In this document: positions 11,621 to 24,500 of the stretch, piece after piece
Position numbering within the stretch: position 1 is the first letter of the stretch
Layout of the letters: each line of letters starts with the position of its first letter
Source of the DNA: Vanilla planifolia
Lineage: Eukaryota; Streptophyta; Magnoliopsida; Asparagales; Orchidaceae
Direction: 5' to 3'
Assembly (NCBI GenBank): GCA_023846275.1
Contig: CM043877.1
Span: forward strand, 10,461,107-10,525,106
Length of the DNA stretch: 64,000 nt
Translations under genes and position numbers: made by a program
The notes under the pieces: model-generated
Seen by the model: the letters and a program-made list of their open reading frames with translations, nothing else
Told to the model about the DNA's origin: nothing
Database searches by the model: none

Positions 11621-14600
11621 AAGATTAGCTTTCCAAATAACATGTTCATTAATAACATAATCTCTCATTTATTTTATTCCTTACATATCTTTTAGTATAT
11701 ACCATCTATGTTATACATATTTACTAATATATGTTGAGTCATCACAATATACTTAGTAAGCAAAATTAACACAATATCATAATAAATAAGTCATGTCGCA
11801 TGCCAAGAGTAAACACATGTAAAATTATTAAGTAATTATGTGTTATAGAGGTATACTAATAAGAGATGGTCAATATCATCATAATTCTATATTTAAGTAA
11901 CTTTTTAATAAGTTTGTACTCTTTTCAAGTATCTTTTTAGCTCTATTAGACATTCCTTTTTTCATGACTCAAACCAACCAAGTTTTATTACACATTTTCA
12001 TTGCTCAATATAACTCAAGTTATGTTACATCTTATTATGACTTATTATTAATCAAGTTATATTATATCTTATCATAACTTATTGTCACTTACATTATATT
12101 ACACCTTACATATATCTCTAAATCAATATAGAGATATAATAGGATATTACATAAGATATAATATAATAATACTAATTCATTTATATAAATGTTAAAGAGT
12201 AGAGTATTCAATTTTTCTTTTTTTTTATAATTATATATAGAGCATTTAAATTAATTTTTATTTTTCATATTTTTATAAATAACATGTTATATTATGTTCA
12301 TTACATTATTATGGCCCAATTGGCCCTGTTGCACTTAAGTGGGTTCACTTTGATCAAGCAATTGGTAAGCAACATCAAATGATCAAGTCCATCTCATTGG
12401 AATATCTAATGTGTATCGAATATATCAATCTATTGCTCTTAAGTTCTTATCAATTCATACATTTTTATTGGATCATTCAACAAAGATCTAATAGACAGTT
12501 GATATTGAAATCTTAAGTTTTATCTCCCATCAAACACTCTTTAGGTCTCTATTATAGCACATTATTATTTCTCTAACTTTTATCCCATTTTTAAATATCA
12601 TATAAATCATTTTTTATTTATTAAGAAAGATTTTTTATCATAAATAAAATATTTCTTTTAAGACCAAATAATTATTCATATAAATAGCAAGTCTACTTTT
12701 TTTTACAAAAGAAAGCTCACAAAATAAAAAAAGAGACAAAAAAATATTGGTCAACAAATAATTTTCGTACTGAAAATTAAAGCAATAATATTGTCAAATG
12801 CTAATTATAGGTATCACAATAGTTTTCAATATATCACATGATCCAATTTCTAATATAACCAAATAAGTTAATTATAAATCTAGCATCTCTCTCATCACTC
12901 TCCCATATCCTCATGGTGTATAACTTTATTTTTTAACATTGTTAAGATAAAATATATTGAGTTAATCATCATAAACTCAACAAGTAAAATTATATAACAA
13001 GAATATAAAATAATATAAAATTAGGTCATGCCACACATTGGGTCAAAGTAATAAGATATAACATATCAGATCTAAAGTTGTCTAAAATTAACCTAACATG
13101 CTAATTCAATGCTCTTTCTTTTTAAATTAAATCCCTTTAAACATCTTTTTATAATATTTTGACCCATCGCTCTTTTGAAATTTCTATTTCAACTCATGGT
13201 TCTTAAACTTCTTTTTAATTTTACTTTTTTTTATTGAAATTTTCTTTTCTTGTTTATTATCAACGATAATTATTCTTTAGAATAAAAGTTAGATATCTTT
13301 TGTATTGAGTTTTACTTATGAATGATATCTTAAAGTGTGATATATCATATTATTAATTTTATTATTGGATTCCAATTTTGAATAATACTTTTATAGTGAG
13401 ATACACCTGTTTCACAACACAATTTTTTTATTTTTACTTTTTCAATACCTTTTTGATAACATTTAATAAAAGTTATTATAGTTATTAAATTTAAAAATAT
13501 CATTTCTCCTTTTTCTGAATTCCATATAATTGAGTGATATGACTTGCTATAAAGGATGAAATATCAATAATAAACATTATAAGATACTCATGATATGCTT
13601 GTATAGGAAACAATTTAAGCAATAACATTAAGTTATTAAACTTTTATAATAATCTATTCAATTGTAGCATGTTTATCGATCAAAATTTTATTTTATAAAT
13701 TTAAATAAAATTATTTATTGCATTGAAACAAAAAACATAACATACAAGTTATAGTTTATATGCTAACTTCCTAATTCTAATATATAAATTACTTTTTTAA
13801 ATTAAAGGTTGGCCATGAAAATTCATCAATTACGAAATCAAATGCAATAAGTTACATAAAATGCATGCCTTAACTCGTATTATAGTGGTCTTGTCATGTA
13901 ACTTTTTTTTCTTCATATTTGTATGACTCTCCATGAGCTTAAAATTTTTCCTTCCTCTTTGCTTGGCATTTCCAAAAGAATTTTACTAAATTTTTCTTCT
14001 TTTACTAGCTTTCACCTAATAAATTCCTTAATTTCTCTCACCAAACTCTTCTCTCCCAATTCTTCCCTCTAAGCACCTAAATCCACTCTTAAAGAGCTCC
14101 AAAAGTTTCCCAACTCCTATTATGGTACCCTTTTCTCTTTCTCTCAATGCTCATTTAAGAGATTTTTTTTAACCTAAAATCCCATCCAAGGTAACCATAC
14201 TCACCTTTTTGAGTTATTATATCGATTCCCTTTCCCCCAGCTTTTCCTTGCCAACTAGCAACCAAAGTTCAAAAACATTATTTCGTTATAACACTTTTCT
14301 TGTTTATTCTTGCTACATAATCATAGTTTGGTCTTTTTCTTTAGTTATAACCATATTATTTCTTGCATTATTTTTTTATAAAATTTTTGTTAAAATTTTC
14401 GAACATTTTTTTAATAATTATTCAACAAAACATACCCCACAAAAAAGATATAATATCTTATAAGAGAGATATAAGTTGAAAAATAACATAAGTAAATTAT
14501 TTAAACTTCAACAAAACACTATCTTAACAACTATTGTCTATATCTTAATTGATTTTAAAATAGGTCTTAATCTTACTCCACATTCATAATGATAGTATGC

Positions 14601-15324
14601 ACCTTAGGTATTAACCTAAGAAAAGCTAATAGAGTTTTCTCTTATTATGCTCATAACTAATATATCATAGTTTCAAATATTCTTCTACTCATTTGCCATT
14701 TTTTAATAAATAATGGAAAAAATTGAAATGAATATTAGGAAAAGAGTAGAAAATAACGACAAAGAGAAAAAATTGACATAGTCATTGAAGTTGTTGAAAA
14801 AGAATTTAAGAATCTATACTTTGAATCAACCTTTACTAAAAATATGAATATAAGACTATCAAAAAATAACTCTTTGAAGCAAAATGTCTTTAAAATTATA
14901 CAATTATATTAAATGATCATGTTATATAATGTACAAAAGCTTGGTTTTTAAATATATCTATTTATTAAATTTTTTTATTATTCTTAATTAAAAATAAAAA
15001 AATAATAATATTATTTTTGAAACTAAAATTAATCTTTGTTTTCACAAAATAATGAACAAAGTGATAATAATAAATATATATATTTTTTTCTCAAAAAGGT
15101 TTAAAATTATGTTGATATTTTGAATCTTGCGGCAAAGATGAATCCCTTGTGAGTTGTAACTCATTAACGATGATGGGTATTTAATAAAAAAATATTTGAT
15201 TATTATTTTTACTTTTTTGGTTTTTGACAAACCCCTGGCAAGTTGCTCCTTCGTCTAGCCAATCCTTGTCAACACAGTTCCTGAAATCTTCACCTTTTCG
15301 GTCACACACGAACTTGCGAGGCCC

Positions 15325-15363
15325 ATGGGGAGAGGTGGGCGAGATTCTACGGCAAGCGGGTGA
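15325..15363 (+). promoter_or_regulatory. uORF of 12 codons in the B55 leader
   Basis: ATG at 15325 opens a 12-codon reading frame ending TGA at 15361-15363, 107 bases before the main ATG. The codons encode MGRGGRDSTASG. The start has A at -3 in the context GCCCATGGGG, so G at +4 is favourable. If it lies within the mRNA it could lower translation of B55. Whether the mRNA includes it is unknown. Confidence 0.45.
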
Positions 15364-15422
15364 GGGGCGGGACCAACTGATCGCCGGAACGGGGATCGTC
15401 AACTTGAGATCCTGGATTGTGG

Positions 15423-15428
15423 ATGTGA
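15423..15428 (+). promoter_or_regulatory. Minimal uORF: AUG directly followed by UGA
   Basis: The leader contains ATGTGA, a start codon followed at once by a stop, 42 bases before the B55 ATG. AUG-stop elements are known in plants to stall ribosomes (AUGUAA in the boron transporter NIP5;1 leader). The element is seen directly; that it functions here is inference. Confidence 0.5.
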
Positions 15429-15469
15429 AGCCGATCTTTGAGATCAACTGTCTGAATTCTGCTTGGAGA

Positions 15470-15593
15470 ATGAACGGAAAGGGTGGAGTAGAAGATGCTG
15501 CGACCTCGTTCTCGTTGGCGCCACCGCCGCCGCTTGATTGGAAATTCTCGCAGGTATTCGGAGAAAGGACTGCCGGTGAAGAAGTTCAGGAAG
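15470..15593 (+). CDS. PP2A-B55: B55 exon 1 (start codon)
   Basis: Codons 1-41 plus one base (phase 1). The Ala/Pro-rich variable N-terminus ([13 protein letters not shown]...) leads into the conserved [11 protein letters not shown] and EEVQE. The donor is G|GTATGT. Confidence 0.93.
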
Positions 15594-18500
15594 GTATGTC
15601 TATTCGCTGCCCTTTCTTCAGGGCTGGATCTACCCTTTTGAGCTGGGGACGGGAGTTCCACTATCGTTATTTGTTTTTTCTGTTCTGATCTGGTGATTAA
15701 TCAAAGCTCGACCTTTTCTGTCAGTCTCTAGCTGATGGAGGAGCAACAAGCTGTTGGAATTTCTATTTGTATAATGGAATGAAATCGTCTGGGTTCTAAG
15801 GGTAAACTGTGCTTGGAAGACAGCATGTAGAGCGATTTTTTAAGGAATAGATGTAGCTTGCAGTCGAGATTGGTTTTGGATTTTCTGTTTTTAAGCAGTC
15901 TTTTTGAGGCGCTCAGCTACATTTTCTTTTGATGTTGATGAACATTGCAGAGGCACGAAGTTATTCATTAGTATTGGTTAGGGCATTATGTTTCTCTTTG
16001 CTTAGAAATGTTTTCGGTGTACCTTCTTGTGAAGAAATTGATGTGATTTATTATAGGGATTCTGATTAAAACATCTCCATCTGTGATTAGGAGATGATCT
16101 TGAAGTTGGAGGTTGTTTTCAAGGGTGAGGGAAAATTTGATAGTCCCTTGAGCACCGCCAGTTCTTCTTGAGAAGGTTGCTCTCAAGTTATCATGGTCTA
16201 ATATTTGTTTATTAGAGGAGAAGGATTGCTTGAGGCTAGCATGGCCTCGTATCCTCCGGCAAAAGAGATCTCTAGAAGTTACTATATACTCGTAACTCTT
16301 TAGGAGTGGAGAATTGCTGTTTCTTGAGTCCATATTAGTCTTGAGATAATCTCTTCAAAGTATAATAACCCTTGGAGAATCCTTGAATATCTTGAGAGTT
16401 TATCCCTCATGGAAAATGGTATTGAGTATCCTTCCTTGAGGCTATGTTGGCCTCATGGATCTAGAAGTTAGTTGTTCAAGATGAGCTTGGGATAAGTGCA
16501 AGTCATGAAAGCATGATAGAGCATAAAATCTTTCTATATCACTATGACATTTAGAGTAAATAGAGTTAGATACCTTATGGAGTATCTTATGAAATTGGGA
16601 TAATTACAATTTGAGGAAGCTTGAACCGTCAATCATTTTTCTCATTGTTGTGTTCTTGTTCCTTCTCTCTATTCTCGTGTCTCGAGAAATTGCAAGATAC
16701 CTCAATAATCTTTTTTGTTATTGACATCAACAATCCAAGAGAGGTAGTATAGGTCCTCTTTTGTTGAATGAAAGAAAAGATCTGTTAATCGATAATCATC
16801 TATAGAGGAGATTGGTAATGACTTCTTCATAGATTTTAAATTTGATCTTTTGCTTTTCCCTCCTCTGATTACTCCACAAACACCTTCATTTTTTGGCGAT
16901 GATCAAAATGATATAATTTCTAGGTATATTTTGAACTACCATCTTGCATTGTATTCGACAAAAACATTGGATTTTTTTATTGAATTTTGAAATTCAATTT
17001 GGTTGATGATGGATACCACCTTAAAAAAACCGAAGCACAATCAAATTGGGGCCATGCATAATAATATTGTGTTACTTTTGAAATGATATAATTAATGACA
17101 TCCAAAAAAATGGGACAAGAATTTTATTATTGCCCAACTTTCTTATGATCAAACAATATATGTATGAACTTAGAGAACCCCATTTGAGATGTGTCTTGGA
17201 TTCATTGCATAAAGTCCACTTAACTTGGAGTTTAAGCTTGAGATGACTAGGGGATTGGAAGATAATGCTCAACATCAAGCACAAAAATTTATTGAGTAGA
17301 GAATAAGAATTTGTGCATATACTAAGAAGCAATTAACAATTTCCAATAAAAATAAAAGGAGAGATCTGATCAAATATAGAGTTGAGAAAAAAAATGAAGC
17401 TGGAGACTTTGTTTGGGTGCACATTAACAAAGATAATTTGAAAGGAAAATGTAGGAAGCTAAAAGCGATGTGATACGTCCCATTTTGTAATATTAAGAAG
17501 GTCATTAAAAAATATTTATTAACTCAAACTAGGAATAAATCAATATTTATTTTGTAGTAAATATTAAAAACCTCAAACTATTCGCACCATTAGTGTTCGA
17601 TGAGAAACCACATTAGAGAACGCCACCAATAAATGACCTATTGTTGTATAATAATTAGATTCTTTAGGAAGATAGCTTCTTGGAAATGAAAATTACCACG
17701 ATAAGATGAGGAACAAAAATATCTTACTACATTGGAAAGAATGATCAAAAGAACATCACAACCAATTGATTTAGTCTAAAGAAATGTAAGGTAAAATTTT
17801 ATCATCTCAGTTTTGACAATTAAATGCTTGAGTGTTAGGACATGTTCAAGTAATCAAAATAGGGCTTGAGTATAGAACTTCTTTATCTTGTCACTAATTT
17901 TAGATTAAGAAAGAGTTGAATGCACTTTGGTATGTCAATATGCTTAAAAACAGATTATGTAATGAGGGTATCAAAATTTGATTGAAATTGGGATATTTAA
18001 AATTTAGGAAGTTTGAATCTCTTATTAGTTTCTCTATCCTTTGAATTCTTTCTCTTTCTCTCTCCTCATCTCCCAAAAAATTACAAAAAATCTTCATTAT
18101 CTTTTCTTTTGTAGCTAGCAACAATCCAAGGAAGCCAATTTATCCCCCCTTTTGTACAGGTGGTCATTTTCATCTTTTGTTCAGCTAATCTAACTAAAAA
18201 GGAGATTAGAATCCAAACAATGAGTCTTTTTCTCTCCTGCTCGTACAAGGGATCCATGCCATTCTCCTTTCTTTACTATTTATATGTCATTCATTACTTC
18301 TTATTCAGCATGGTAGAAATGTTAGCTGTAACAACTTAATCCTATTCTCCATCTCATTTTATATTTGATAAATGCTTCAAAAAATATGAAGCTGATTTAA
18401 GACAAAGTCTTGTCACCCTCAGATATGTATTCTGAACATATTCTAGCACTTAGTTTCTCTTCTATTTTTTACACTTCACTTTGTCTGTATATTTGTTTAT

Positions 18501-21500
18501 TCCTTCCTAAAAGTTGCTTTCTTGATAATCTCATATTGGTCATAGAGTATGTTCAACATTGATTCTTTAAGTGCAGTTTACCTACTTTACAAGAAGAGAA
18601 TTTTCAGTCCAAGGAAGAAAGCTATCAATCATGTCTGAAGTCCACACGTTAAAGTTTTACTTGTTAATAATTGTTTTCTATGAATACTAGGTGGAATGTT
18701 GATTTGCCGAAACAAATTCATAGTGTTTGTGCACAGCAGATTGTGATCACCTTGCAAGCCAAATATCATGACTGTTTTTGAAACTTGAGATTTTATGATT
18801 GCTTTGTCATTGCACTCGTAGTTGAGCTTTCTTTGTTTTTAAGTGATTAATTAGTGTAGTCTATAAGGAGCAATGAGCCAATATGTGCTTGGATTTTGGC
18901 TCAATTAGTTGTGCTTTTTTTGTTGGACAGTTTTGTGTCAGTTGCTGATGTGAATGGTTGAAGGATTAGAATGACACCCAAAAAAGAAACTTTTTATGTT
19001 TGACCCATCTATAGTGGGTGTTTATCAACATTACCTGTTGGATCCAGCACATTTAGCATGCAAGTATGCCTTAAGTGGAAGAACTAAGTGACATTTGTAA
19101 TAATATAGTTCCACATTATTTTTAGGGTAACTTGTAGAAAGTTTTCTGATGTTTGGAATTATTTTCAACCAGATCTCTCTGGTTTCAAAGAAAGTTTTTT
19201 GGTTTTAGAATGGGTTAGATAGGTCTTTAAGACCATAAAAACTTCAAATAGTTCTTTGTTTTTATAAAATTTGCATGATGTAGGTTTAGCATATTTTCCC
19301 TTTGGTGGTGGGGCTGTGGAGGTGGCCAACGATGCTGGAGCTTGAGGAGCGTGTTGGTGTTTTGATGGTTTTGGATGTGAAGTAGGTGGCAGTGGACTAC
19401 AATCAAGGTTGAGGCATAGTAAGTTGGGGACATAGCTAAGTGGTGACTGTTGCAATAAATGATGGTCGTGGATAAGTTTGAGTGGAGATAGAGGCGTGAT
19501 TGTTAGAGTTTTTGAAGGGCCTAGTTGAAACTAAAGGAAATGGTTGTTCGTGTTAGGGGTATTTTTCAAAATTTACTTGGATTGTGAGTGTTAGAGGCTC
19601 TATTTGTGTACATATTTTTAAAGATCGTTTAATTGAACTTTTTATCAATCAAGCACATTTTAACCAAAATTGGTTGCTTGCATAAAATTAATTTTGAAAA
19701 GCTTCTTTTTTGAAATCTTCTTTTTAAACATCCTTTTTTGAACTTGCAATTTTTATGCAAACTGAGCCAAAATGAAAAAGGATTGACAATTTTTAAGAAA
19801 TTTAATGTTCTATTTGTCTACTTGATATTTTTGCCATGCATTACTTACTTCTTTGAACATCCATGACATGAAATTTGGATAAGGCTTGCATTCACTATCA
19901 GTTCTCTTGTTGCAACTATATTTGTTAGCCAAGGTAGTTAGTTGCCAAGTAGAGCTGTGGCTAAGATTTCAATAAATATAGTCTGGAAACCCTGAAATGT
20001 GTTTCTATTAGAGCATGCTACAAGCTCAAGTAGCCATGTGATATTACATAGTTGTTGTAGGGTATTGTAGCACTGCTATCTGTGGTATCAAAGCTGCCTG
20101 ATTCAGATCTTCATTGTCTAGTAATTGTGACCAAATATGAAAAAACATTGTGGAGAAGCTTTGCATTTAAAAAGTAATGGGCTGTGTTCCTCTACTTGCA
20201 ATGTCCTCTATTGCAGTTTAGGTTTCTTTCTATAATTTCCTTTTAGATGCCCGCTAGTAGCATTTAAGCTTTTGAATTGTCGAGATCTCTTCCTTTCACA
20301 TGGGCTTGAAATGTGTGACTATCAGTATTGGATTTATCCATGAGACCCCAAAATTGCCCATATTCCAAAAAGTTGAATTATGTTACCATTTTAGAAAATT
20401 GTGGTATTATGGATCAACTGTGGAATCATAGTTGTTTCTTTATGTTCTTCTAAGAGTTTGATAAGTGGTGGAAAGAATATCCAAGGGCATTTAGTAGGAG
20501 GGTAGGGATGCAGCTTAGTGAACTGTCCTTTGTGCCTTTTAGGTGGAGGTATAAGCTCTAAAATTACTTGGGTAGATTCTAATATCAAAAGCTAGAAATT
20601 AGGCAGCATTGTAATAGTTCTTGATGAAAATGACAAGTTGCATGACTGAATATAAATATAACACGGCTCACTGTTAATTATGTTTTATCATTTTCTCTCT
20701 TGCAATTTGCTGGTAGTGTGAGCAAACTTTAGATGTTTATATAGAATGGCCATTTAGGGTAAATGAAAAAATTACACAGGTTACCTCCATAAATGTTTAC
20801 AGTGAACATCCTTGTGCTTGATATCAGCAGACTTCTGTGTATATTGGCTGACATGTTTTCACTAGGATCATGCATTGCCAAGCTTCTATTTAAATGTTTG
20901 AAATCTTTGAATTGTTGCTCTGGTGTTTGAAGAAGCTGCACAATATGTAATTTGTATATCTTAATGTGTTAATTGAACAGAAATCCTTTATAGGTTAGTG
21001 CTTTGGATTAGTCACAATTATTTTACCTTCTATGACATGGGCTGCCATCACAATTATTTTTATCTTTATTTTGTGTTACATTTAGCATCTGTCGGATTGT
21101 TGATGGCCTTTGCATTTCTGCTGTTGCTGCTCCAAGTTGCACTGCAGTGCTCAATGTTTGGTTTTTGACGATAGAATTGTTATGTCTTGCAGTTGACATT
21201 ATTTCTGCAATTGAATTTGATAAATTGGGCGACCATCTTGCCACTGGAGACAGAGGTGGTCGTGTGGTTTTATTTGAGAGGACAGATGTTAAGGAGGTAA
21301 GAATCCTTAACTTTTTTTCTTGTTATGTATTTTCCTGTTCTGTTTTTGCTGCCTTAGTTAAATTATTATATAGTTTGATGAGTCTGTTCATATGATATTT
21401 AGAATGGTCCCAGAAAGGATTTAGAGAGACAAGATTATTCAATGAGCAGGCATCCTGAATTTCGATACAAAACTGAATTTCAAAGCCATGAACCTGAGGT

Positions 21501-24500
21501 GCTTGTCTTGACTGATTCCAGTAACGAGGATGTTTTCATTTATTACATTCTTTGGTCAATGGTAGCATCTTCTTCTTTTTTACTCTCAGTTCGACTATCT
21601 TAAAAGCTTGGAAATAGAAGAAAAAATCAATAAGATACGATGGTGCCAAGCTTCCAACAGTGCTCTTTTTCTTCTGTCAACTAATGACAAAACAATCAAA
21701 TTTTGGAAGGTAGGTTTTCAATCCTTGAATTGCTTGTATTTTCTTTGCATTAATTTCTAAGATTGCTCAATTGCGTTTTGTTATACAGAAAAAAGGATGT
21801 TTATGATTCCTCTGTGTTTAATTTAGCATTTTATTTGCCAGAGAATTAGAGAGGGTCTTTTTATTAGCTCTTAAGGAACTTGAATTGTGAATTAGCTATC
21901 TTTCTTGCATTGCTTGAGAGGATTGTTTGGTCTTGAAATATCTGTAAATGGATGTGTGATTGGTGGATGCATTCACATACTTTGTGTCTTACACTTGTGT
22001 TTTGGTTTCCCTATGTAATGGAAGCAATTTTGCATTATGCCTTATCTCTATATTCATAATCAATAATTTATTACCACTTTTTTGTTTCATAAAAGGTGCA
22101 AGAGAAGAAGGTTAAGAGGATTTCTGAGATGAATGTGGATCCTCAACATGCTGCTGGAAATTGTAATATTACTAGCTCCAGTACTGGCAGTTCAAGAATA
22201 TGCCTCTCTAATGGTGGTTGTTCTGAAATGCCATACAAGTATCCGAGCAATGATTTCAACTTTCCACCTGGGGGCTTCCCTACCTTACGTCTTCCTGTGG
22301 TAGTTGTACTCAACTCATCTTAGTGGATATCTCAATTGTATAGCGTGCCCAACAGCACATTTTATTGTTGCACATGGTGTTAAGTTTGCATCTCATGAAT
22401 GTCGTTTAGCACTTCCTCTTTGATATGGTTGATTGGATTCTATTAGTAGAATATTCCACTACTTTTGTACTTGCTGAATCTGAAGGACAGCGATAAGATT
22501 CTGGTGATCTTTTTGCATGGCAATCAGATTTGCTGATTTTCACTAATAAGTGGTCGTATGTTGTGCCATACAGCCAGCTCTAGTGAAATTGTCATTACAG
22601 TAAAAATTTACTTATTTCATTGATGTTAAGCTTTGTTAGTTCAGTGTAATTGCAACATGGCAATAACACCAAATGCATGGTAAACAAATCAAAGAAACAA
22701 GAGATTTGCTATAGAAAACTTAAAAAATTAAGTATCAAATGAAACTGTCTAAGAGAAACTGAAAAAGCATGCAACTCGTGGCAATTCCGTGCAGATTTAC
22801 TCATTTTTGTTTATCATTTTCTATGTTATTCTTGTTTTGATTGCATTTGTTAACACCTATGATCCAAAGGACTGATGTGTAGTGGGTTCATATTGTGCAG
22901 GTGGCTAGCCAAGAGACAAGTCTTGTTGCTAGATGTCGAAGAGTATATTCTCATGCTCATGATTATCACATTAATTCTATTTCAAATAACAGGTTGATGT
23001 CTTCTATCTTCTCCAATGTACTTTATGTTCTGTTATTTAAATGTATTATTTGAGGCTTTGATTAATGGTTAACAACATTTTAAATATTTCTTTGTATAGT
23101 TTGAACTGATGGAAATCTGCATATGTATAACAGTCTGTGTTTTACACCATTGTTCTTAGCTGTAAAATCTGTTGATGTATGAACAAAGTGGAGGTCTAAT
23201 GCAAGGAACTGTACTTGTACTTCAGTTGTTGTGTATCATTAAGCGTGCATGGCAGGTTAATGCAAGCCACAAAACTGTCCCGATTTATAATAATTATTCT
23301 TGATTGTCAATGGCATCCTGTCTCTAAGTCCATGTCGCAATCCTTCCTGCATTAAATTTTGATCGTGAGAAGTGGTGCCTACACTGAAATTTTATACATT
23401 TACTGGTACTGAATTTGATGCGACACTGGAATGTTCAAATGCTGTGGTACCAGATTAATGGGTTGAGGAAGTGTGGTTTGGTTTTTGGAATGGTTCATAC
23501 TAGCTTGGATGCGTTATTTGATGTGCTGTTGAAGCTTAATTAAGGGAAATTTTGGACCCTAGAAAGAGTAGTCAGAAAGAGGTTGTTTCACATGTTTGAA
23601 AAAATTTGTTTTAAACTATAAAATAAATAAGTGGAAAAAATGAGCACTTACAAGTCCATGGATCAACTTAACAATTAACTTAAAGAGATTGGGATGGAAT
23701 TTCCTGGTATTGTGGTGATAAAAATGAGAGATGGGATAGGAAATGGATGAAAATGATGGGCTAAAGGCATTGTTTCAATGCACCTCTAATCTGGAATCAC
23801 TCAATAGTAGTACAATGTAGGAATTGCTTTATTAACCTTCTAGGAAATAAACTAACAAACAGGTTTTACTTATGTACTAATTTCCATTTAACACAATGAT
23901 TATCATCTCCTGTAACTTAGCATCAATGGCACTTATTTAGGCCAAATAATTGTGGAAAGTTAGATGACAAGCTAGATAAAGTCAGCAAAATCAAATCCAT
24001 TAGTAACTTATCATTTATTATTGGAAGATTGTTTGTGAACATGCTGTATGTTATACTGTTGCACACTGCATGGTACAACTTTGGGATTGTAATGTGCAAT
24101 CTAGATGATCCTTAAGATATGATGCCTTATGTAGGAATTTGCATTGAAGGTTATAAAGTGAACTGGATGCCATTGTTTTCTATATATGGTTGTATGATAT
24201 TAAAAAATGCTATATGATCTTAATGATGTAACACAATTTTTTTATTTCAGTCTACTTTATCAACCTTGATACCTGTTTTGCCAGCAAGTAGATTGTATAT
24301 GTTCTGGGAATTGTAGTTTATCATCTTGTTGTTTTGTGAGAATTGGGCAATTTCAAATCAGCCAATCTCTTTTGTATGGTTCATTTGATTTGAAGTTGAT
24401 GGGGGACTTGCAACTTCACTCTAGAAACCCATGGTGTGATGCAAGGCAAATATGAATTAATTCGATTTCACTTGACATTTGGCTATATGCTGATAATAAT

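Larger units (their letters stand above)
5073..15224. other. 10-kb AT-rich intergenic region
   Basis: I find no gene I can support. Open frames are short and low in complexity on both strands. The region holds three groups of local duplications (6277-6858, 7593-7984, and a diverged relative at 11230-11620) and a TG/TA microsatellite (10617). The rest looks like old, unclassifiable repeat debris. Base composition changes sharply at about 15225, where the B55 leader begins. Confidence 0.5.
15225..15469 (+). promoter_or_regulatory. 5' leader (putative promoter-proximal region and 5' UTR) of the PP2A B55 gene
   Basis: GC content jumps from very AT-rich DNA to about half GC near 15225 and stays high to the end of exon 1, as expected for the start of a plant housekeeping gene. 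A CCAAT box lies at 15259-15263. No TATA box stands out within the GC-rich part, so the transcription start is not fixed. Two upstream ATGs occur, both out of frame with the protein (separate entries). The frame of the protein happens to stay open upstream to about 15224 but contains no in-frame ATG, so translation should begin at 15470. Confidence 0.55.

Noticed and set aside
15224-15469. An 82-codon N-terminal extension of B55
   Set aside because: The frame is open upstream but contains no in-frame ATG (it begins at a TTG), and B55 proteins normally start right before the conserved DWKFSQ region, as the ATG at 15470 does.
15347-16333. Minus-strand open frames opposite exon 1 and in early intron 1
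   Set aside because: No recognisable motif; the first is the antisense of the GC-rich exon and leader, and the second has an unstructured composition.
19165-19455. Proline/histidine-rich minus-strand frame in intron 1
   Set aside because: GC-richer than its surroundings, but low in complexity, without a motif and without neighbours that would suggest a gene or element.
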